A stretch of 11,163 bases of DNA, taken from Pseudomonadota bacterium (GTDB lineage: Bacteria > Pseudomonadota > Alphaproteobacteria > Acetobacterales > Acetobacteraceae). The notes beneath the pieces were generated by a model. The model had not been told where the DNA came from and made no database searches. It worked only from the letters and a program-made list of their open reading frames with translations. The stretch covers positions 1-11,163 of the forward strand of contig JAKBCJ010000121.1 of the NCBI GenBank assembly GCA_021807975.1, in the 5' to 3' direction. The stretch's first letter is position 1. Every line of letters begins with the position of its first letter. The position numbers and the translations under genes are program-made. Of this stretch, positions 8,121-11,163 are shown piece after piece.

Positions 8121-8834
8121 TTACGAAGCCTTGCGACGGCGACGGACCACGCCGGCGCCTGCGAGACCTACGCCAAGCAGCGCCAAGGAGGCTGGCTCCG
8201 GAGCCGGCGTCGACTGAACTGGGACGGTGTACTGGTACTGAACGGAAAGAGACGGGGCGAAATTAGTCGTCAGATTAGTGGCGACAGAAGCCGTGCCGGA
8301 GATCGCCACGCCGCCGGTCCCTACAACGTCAACCAGGAACGTTCCCGTCCCGTCGAAACCGCTTAGCCCGGAAGTAATGGACTTGGTCTTGCTAAGGCTT
8401 GTTTGTGTGCCGGTGTAATTTGACGGTTGCAAGTGCGACAGAGTATAGCTGGTCTTGGTAGCATTACCCGCTAAGGTAAAACTCGGGAATGCGCTCGGTG
8501 CCCCGGTAAATCTGTTCAAAGTCATCGTGCCGGTGGAGGCAAACGTGAAATGTCCAGTTCCCGAACCGGTGTAGGTGATCGTGCCGGTAGTACCGAACCC
8601 CCCCGATAGGGTGACGACTACATCGGTCAGGTTTTTACCACCCGAATTATTGAAATCGTTGATCGTCGCTGTCGAGCTTCCACCAACCGAGAACGGCGAA
8701 ACGACCGGAGTCTGAGTGACGCATGCATAGGCCCCGGTGCAGACCAAGCTGGCATTCGACACAGACGGGAACGCAAACATCGCGAGCCCACCCATGGCAA
8801 ACGAACTGGCGGAAGCAAGTAGGTTGAACTTCAT
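8121..8834 (-). CDS. Secreted PEP-CTERM sorting-domain protein
   Basis: A 237-aa exported protein. MKFNLLASASSFAMGGLAMFAFPSVSNA (first ~28 residues) is a Sec-type signal peptide with likely cleavage after SNA. The mature part is rich in Thr, Ser and Gly with few charges, and has an early Cys pair (VCTGAYAC) that could form a disulfide. The C-terminus has the full tripartite sorting signal: PEPASLALLGVGLAG (from ~212), a hydrophobic helix, then RRRRK. This tail targets proteins to exosortase, which removes it at the outer face of the inner membrane. Such proteins usually belong to biofilm or exopolysaccharide systems. The body may belong to a choice-of-anchor type family (low certainty). ATG 8834 is chosen over ATG 8843 because GGAA at 8846-8843 is well spaced from it. 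It forms its own transcription unit, with a sigma-54 promoter and a terminator. No exosortase gene is in the window. Confidence 0.9.
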   Translation of the reverse strand: MKFNLLASASSFAMGGLAMFAFPSVSNASLVCTGAYACVTQTPVVSPFSVGGSSTATINDFNNSGGKNLTDVVVTLSGGFGTTGTITYTGSGTGHFTFASTGTMTLNRFTGAPSAFPSFTLAGNATKTSYTLSHLQPSNYTGTQTSLSKTKSITSGLSGFDGTGTFLVDVVGTGGVAISGTASVATNLTTNFAPSLSVQYQYTVPVQSTPAPEPASLALLGVGLAGAGVVRRRRKAS

Positions 8835-8872
8835 GGCACCCATTCCAACGGACGAAGATTAATGATCATGAA

Positions 8873-8887
8873 GCAAACGCCGTGCCA
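8873..8887 (-). promoter_or_regulatory. Sigma-54 (RpoN) -24/-12 promoter of the PEP-CTERM gene
   Basis: The minus strand reads TGGCACG-GCGT-TTGC followed by T. This is a perfect match to the TGGCACG-N4-TTGC(A/T) consensus, with the invariant GG (8886-8885) and GC (8874-8873) one helical turn apart. The predicted start site is near 8861, giving a ~27-nt leader with GGAA before the ATG. Known biology fits: PEP-CTERM genes in several proteobacteria are controlled by RpoN with the PrsK/PrsR two-component system. Confidence 0.85.
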
Positions 8888-8905
8888 TCTAAATGATTTC
8901 ATTTT

Positions 8906-8918
8906 TTTCAATATGTTA
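8906..8918 (+). promoter_or_regulatory. IHF-like site between enhancer dyad and sigma-54 promoter
   Basis: TTTCAATATGTTA matches the IHF consensus WATCAANNNNTTR at every defined position but one (T for A at position 2). It is centred ~50 bp upstream of the predicted start, in an AT-rich stretch (8888-8920) that contrasts with the GC-rich surroundings. This is the usual place for IHF to bend DNA so that an enhancer-bound activator can touch sigma-54 polymerase. Confidence 0.5.
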
Positions 8919-8950
8919 ACTTCACCCCTATCCGGACGTTCGATCCAAGA

Positions 8951-8968
8951 TGTAAAGCCAGCCTTACA
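8951..8968. promoter_or_regulatory. Upstream activator dyad (candidate sigma-54 enhancer)
   Basis: TGTAAAGCCAGCCTTACA is an 18-bp interrupted dyad with perfect TGTAA/TTACA ends and only one non-complementary pair per half before the centre. It is centred ~98 bp upstream of the predicted sigma-54 start, a typical distance for an NtrC-family activator site. The activator is unknown; a PrsR-type response regulator is the natural candidate by gene context. Confidence 0.5.
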
Positions 8969-9059
8969 CCCCTCTATCATCCTCGGGGGGACGCTTTCCT
9001 TCGCTCCACCGTCATTGGATGGGCCGAACGGGGCGGTTGCTGCCAATACGGAGGCATGA

Positions 9060-9470
9060 TCACGCAGGTCCAGGCCGCCCGCGGCACCCGGGTGAGATTG
9101 GGCACCAGCGTCGTCCCCGGGGCCAGGCTTTATCGAGATCGCGCGGCGGCGCGGGAGAGGTCAGCGGCTTTGCCGGCCGCAACGACGCCAGGCATCGGCG
9201 GGTCAGGTCCTGATACTGTCCAATCGCCGCTATTTCCCAGGCTCGGTCAGCCGCCGAAAGTTCCCGCACAACCCGGGCTGGAACGCCGGTCGCGAGATGA
9301 CCGGCTGGAATGGCGGCGCCCGCCTTTATGAAACTCATCGCACCGATGATCGCCGATTCACCGATGCGGGCATGGCCCATGACGACGGCGTTCATGCCGA
9401 TCAGAACAACGTCCGGACGGACGAACGCCCCGGGATAGATCACGGGCGTCACGCCGCCGATCGAATAGAC
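9060..9470 (-). pseudogene. PaaY/gamma-carbonic-anhydrase-like hexapeptide protein, start lost and centre deleted
   Basis: The frame reads VYSIGGVTPVIYPGAFVRPDVVLIG, matching the N-terminus of PaaY-like trimeric hexapeptide proteins. It then jumps directly to MNAVVMGHARIGESAIIGAMS, which in intact relatives lies about 70 residues later. The C-terminal region (GVPARVVRELS, QYQDLTRRC) is well kept. The missing segment holds the central left-handed beta-helix coils and the three His residues expected to bind the metal, so a catalytic role is unlikely. No ATG, GTG or TTG exists upstream of VYSIGG before an in-frame stop; GTG 9452 (MTPVIYPG) is the only possible start. An ATG at 9492 after a GAGGCAGGG Shine-Dalgarno-like stretch is in another frame, which may mean a frameshift in the C/G runs between them. 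PaaY is a thioesterase-like helper of phenylacetate breakdown, but no paa genes are here. It is either a decaying gene or a reduced non-enzymatic protein. Confidence 0.7.
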
Positions 9471-9598
9471 CCCTGGACCCCGGGGACCGCATCACGCCCT
9501 GCCTCAAGAATGAAGCTGGCCGTATTTCTCCTGAGATATGTCTTGCTCAAATCGCCACATTGAAAACGGGCGCTTCCAGCCATGATACGGCCCGAGGC
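9471..9598. other. Junction between paaY-like remnant and DUF6362-like gene
   Basis: This stretch separates the remnant from the accessory gene pair. On the minus strand it contains an AGGAGA (9532-9527) and a GAGGCAGGG segment before ATG 9492, which look like unused ribosome binding sites. A 44-codon frame (9583-9449) crosses it but has no recognised similarity. No terminator or repeat boundary was found. The change from conserved PaaY-like coding to unrelated sequence at about 9470 suggests a recombination joint. Confidence 0.35.
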
Positions 9599-10072
9599 TT
9601 AACCCGGCGCGTTCAGCGCCGCCACGATCATCCCGATACCTTGTGCATGCCAGCGTTGGATCGCCTTATGATCCGCGCCGAGTGCCTTGCCCAGGCGCCG
9701 CCAGGGGAACAAGTGGCGGTCGGTGACGGGGTGAACCAGACTCCGGGCGCCCACGACGCGGCGCAAGACGTAGCGATCGAGGGGGATAAGGGGGATCCAG
9801 CCCATGGCCTCGTCCATGCGGGTGATCTTTTCGGCCGAGGGAACCGGCGGACGGATGCGGGCTTCGCCCCAGCCATAGGCATCCAGCGCCGTGCGGACGA
9901 TGTCCAAGGAGGAGGTCCGCAGTTGGGTGGTCCATCCGGTACCGGGCAATGCCAGCAGTGTCGCTCCGGCTTCCTCCAGCCGGTAGATAATGTAATCGGC
10001 GTCGATTGCGTAGCCATCCGGCAACGCCGGGTGCGACAGGACAGTTGTCGTCGGGGCGGGTGAACGCGTCAC
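9599..10072 (-). CDS. DUF6362-like, phage-associated protein with C-terminal HTH-like segment
   Basis: A 157-aa protein. Residues 79-92 (SAEKITRMDEAMGW) and the C-terminal segment FPWRRLGKALGADHKAIQRWH (~122-142) match my memory of DUF6362 proteins, found in alphaproteobacterial prophages and accessory islands. The terminal segment looks like a helix-turn-helix, so DNA binding is plausible but unproven. The first ~78 residues (DADYIIYRLEEAGATLLALP) are less familiar. GTG 10072 is chosen because a strong GGAAGGA precedes it; the frame is open to 10282, but that part overlaps the HTH gene upstream and lacks family features. Between ribosome binding site and start codon lies a run of eight C (coding strand). 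The gene is 58 bp downstream of and codirectional with the HTH gene, so the two are probably one operon. Confidence 0.75.
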   Translation of the reverse strand: MTRSPAPTTTVLSHPALPDGYAIDADYIIYRLEEAGATLLALPGTGWTTQLRTSSLDIVRTALDAYGWGEARIRPPVPSAEKITRMDEAMGWIPLIPLDRYVLRRVVGARSLVHPVTDRHLFPWRRLGKALGADHKAIQRWHAQGIGMIVAALNAPG

Positions 10073-10087
10073 GGGGGGGGTCCTTCC
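10073..10087 (-). promoter_or_regulatory. Ribosome binding site with C8 homopolymer spacer
   Basis: The coding strand reads GGAAGGA (10087-10081) and then eight consecutive C immediately before the GTG start. The Shine-Dalgarno sequence decides the start of the DUF6362-like gene. The homopolymer makes up the whole spacer, so slippage would change the spacing without touching the protein. Confidence 0.6.
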
Positions 10088-10112
10088 GGGATGTGCTTTC
10101 AGGTGGCTTTCG

Positions 10113-10126
10113 CGGTTGCGCAACCG
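10113..10126. repeat. Perfect 14-bp palindrome between the two accessory genes
   Basis: CGGTTGCGCAACCG is fully self-complementary and starts 5 bp after the HTH gene's stop. As RNA it could fold with a 4-nt GCGC loop; as DNA it could be a dimeric protein site. No T-run follows, so it is not an intrinsic terminator. Confidence 0.5.
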
Positions 10127-10130
10127 AGGT

Positions 10131-10421
10131 TCAACGGCAGATACCGGGCGCGGGGAACGGCACATTCTCCAGTGCGGTCCCGCGATTGATCGCCCCCCAG
10201 GTGTCCGGATGCCCGGCCGGCAGCGGTGCCCGGTCGGATTCATCGACCACCGCAACCGCGTTGACCGGCGGCCGTTCGGCACCGATCGAGCGTGCGCGTT
10301 CGATCACGGTCCACCGGGCCATGCCCAGAGTGAGGCCGATCACGTCCCAACTGGCGCCTTCGGTGCGGAGGCGTCGGATTTGGGTATCCTGGCCCTCGGT
10401 CCAGACTGCTTTCCTAGGCAT
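10131..10421 (-). CDS. Small HTH (GcrA/AsnC-like) DNA-binding protein
   Basis: A 96-aa protein. Residues ~6-48 (WTEGQDTQIRRLRTEGASWD, then VIGLTLGMARWTVIERA) form a WT-x-x-x-D helix-turn-helix resembling the N-terminal recognition domain of GcrA-type and similar small regulators: a Trp-led first helix, a turn, and an ARWTVIERAR recognition helix. The tail (LPAGHPDTWGAINRGTALEN, then VPFPAPG) resembles the conserved C-terminus of small HTH proteins that accompany DUF6362 genes. ATG 10421 has an excellent ribosome binding site (AAAGGAGA, 8-nt spacing). The protein is much shorter than full GcrA, so a cell-cycle role is not implied. A dyad overlaps its candidate promoter, which would fit autoregulation. 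It probably forms an operon with the DUF6362-like gene. Confidence 0.8.
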   Translation of the reverse strand: MPRKAVWTEGQDTQIRRLRTEGASWDVIGLTLGMARWTVIERARSIGAERPPVNAVAVVDESDRAPLPAGHPDTWGAINRGTALENVPFPAPGICR

Positions 10422-10459
10422 TTGGGCGTCTCCTTTGGAACATTACAGGAACACGCAGT

Positions 10460-10488
10460 TAGTTAGACCTAGTGACGGTTTCCGTCAA
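10460..10488 (-). promoter_or_regulatory. Candidate promoter with overlapping operator dyad for the HTH gene
   Basis: On the minus strand TTGACG (10488-10483) matches the -35 consensus at five of six positions. TCTAAC, 15 bp further on, or the poorer TAACTA at 17 bp, could serve as -10. The -35 lies within a perfect dyad, TGACGG-TTT-CCGTCA (10473-10487), well placed for a repressor that would block polymerase. The weak -10 keeps confidence low for the promoter; the dyad itself is plain. Confidence 0.4.
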
Positions 10489-10965
10489 CATAAATAACTT
10501 TTTTCAAGGGATTTTTTCCGCGAAAGAAGCCTGGACATCTCTTATTCAGGCGGCAAAACCGGAAATACCGACACGCTGACTCACCTCGGAATAAGCTGCG
10601 AATAGCCGCTTCGCTCGGTGGAGCGTTCATGGCGACCCGGAGCCCCACGGGCGCTAAATCCGGAGGTTACCAGTTTGCGGGCTCCCGGCTCGGTTCCGCG
10701 GAAGGTATTGACTAAACAGGGCTTTACCTATCAGTCATGGCGGACGGGTTCCGCCCACGCGCGCTTCGACTGTCGGTGCGAGGCTGGCTGGGACTGCGCC
10801 CGGCCACGACGGTGAGAGCAAGAATCCACATTCTACCGACGTATTTTATCCGCGGCGGTGACGGGACAACATACCGGCGGCCTTCGCCATGCAGACTGCT
10901 TATGTCGCCGAGCCTGCTGAACCCGAAGCAACGGCTTATGGTCCTGCAACGGCGTAAGAATTTCC
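10489..10965. other. ~480-bp stretch without a recognisable gene
   Basis: Open frames here are short, mutually overlapping and have no recognisable product. The left end is AT-rich with T-runs (10499-10516). Small hairpins are visible: AAGCTGC/GCCGCTT (10593-10611, one mismatch), CGCTC/GAGCG (10612-10625) and GGCGGA/TCCGCC (10739-10755). TTGACT (10708-10713) followed by TATCAG (10729-10734) is a weak plus-strand promoter-like pair with a short 15-bp spacer. It could hold an unrecognised small RNA, a degraded gene or a control region between the divergent regulators. Confidence 0.4.
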
Positions 10966-10994
10966 TGGAACCGGCGGCCACCGTCATTTATACT
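10966..10994 (+). promoter_or_regulatory. Candidate promoter placing the XRE transcript start at its ATG
   Basis: TATACT (10989-10994) matches the -10 consensus at five of six positions. The weak -35 TGGAAC (10966-10971) is 17 bp upstream. The start site would fall at about 11001-11002, the first base of the XRE start codon. There is no Shine-Dalgarno sequence before that ATG, so a leaderless mRNA is predicted. Confidence 0.4.
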
Positions 10995-11001
10995 AACAAC
11001 C

Positions 11002-11163
11002 ATGAGCACACCCCATGACATAGGCGCCCGCATCCAGGCCGTCCGCCGCGAACGCGGCCTGACACAGGACGATTTCGCCAGCCGGGTCGGCGTGTCACGC
11101 AGTGCTGTCGCGCAGTGGGAAACCGGGCGGGCCGGACAGGTCACCGGCAATCTGTCCCGCCTC
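11002..11163 (+). CDS. XRE/Cro-type HTH transcriptional regulator, N-terminal part (cut by window edge)
   Basis: The first 54 residues are visible. Residues ~7-45 (IGARIQAVRRERGLTQDDFA, then SRVGVSRSAVAQWETG) are a textbook HTH_3 fold, with the LTQDDFA helix, the GVSRSAVAQWE recognition helix and the xWExG ending. Such proteins bind short dyads as dimers and commonly act as phage- or island-type repressors. What follows the HTH (for example an S24 peptidase domain as in LexA or CI) is outside the window. The start at 11002 gives the standard distance to the HTH. The preceding bases (ACTAACAACC) contain no ribosome binding site. The gene is divergent from the HTH/DUF6362 pair. Confidence 0.85.
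   Translation, partial: MSTPHDIGARIQAVRRERGLTQDDFASRVGVSRSAVAQWETGRAGQVTGNLSRL

Noticed and set aside
9449..9583. 44-codon minus-strand frame (starts MAGSARFQCGDLSK)
   Set aside because: It has no recognised similarity or convincing ribosome binding site, and it crosses the probable joint with the paaY-like remnant.
10073..10282. Extended N-terminus of the DUF6362-like protein
   Set aside because: It overlaps the HTH gene in another frame, lacks family similarity, and a strong ribosome binding site points to GTG 10072.
10593..10755. Small hairpins considered as a tRNA or structured RNA gene
   Set aside because: Stems are only 5-7 bp, and no cloverleaf, T-loop motif or CCA end could be assembled.
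10724..11150. Open frames on both strands in the region before the XRE gene
   Set aside because: They overlap each other and the XRE start, have arginine-rich compositions typical of non-coding GC-rich DNA, and show no motif.

Overview
The window looks like the chromosome of a GC-rich alphaproteobacterium, most likely an Acetobacteraceae/Rhodospirillales relative. This is inferred from base composition, from an L11-methyltransferase-like gene lying downstream of a UvrD-type helicase, and from large TPR-fused glycosyltransferase and sulfotransferase proteins. No rRNA, tRNA, CRISPR array or intact transposase was recognised.

Layout. (a) 1-2528, minus strand: a UvrD/PcrA helicase gene followed by the 5' end of a prmA-like gene. 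The gap between them is exactly filled by a doubtful 57-codon frame and contains a GC-rich hairpin. (b) 2643-7962: two convergent genes for TPR-fused transferases. One is a 505-aa TPR plus GT9-like protein (+). The other is a 1263-aa protein (-) made of two consecutive TPR-plus-sulfotransferase halves whose catalytic motifs repeat with an exact 633-residue period. (c) 8041-8968, minus strand: a single-gene unit for a small secreted PEP-CTERM protein. It has a consensus-perfect -24/-12 (sigma-54) promoter, an IHF-like site, an upstream TGTAA...TTACA dyad at an enhancer-like distance, and a strong intrinsic terminator. (d) 9060-9470, minus strand: a PaaY/gamma-carbonic-anhydrase-like hexapeptide protein that has lost its start and about 70 central residues, including the expected metal ligands. 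(e) 9599-11163: an accessory, phage-flavoured control region with an HTH gene plus a DUF6362-like gene (-), a ~500-bp stretch without a recognisable gene, and the start of an XRE-type repressor-like gene (+) that appears to be leaderless.

How the parts may work together. The GT9-like and double sulfotransferase proteins would fit decoration of extracellular polysaccharide or exported protein. The PEP-CTERM protein is the sort of cargo handled by exosortase systems, which often sit with exopolysaccharide genes. No exosortase is present here, so the PEP-CTERM gene would be an orphan substrate served by a system elsewhere in the genome. The sigma-54 architecture agrees with the known link between PEP-CTERM genes and RpoN/PrsK-PrsR-type control. 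This functional connection is inference; the promoter elements themselves are visible in the sequence.
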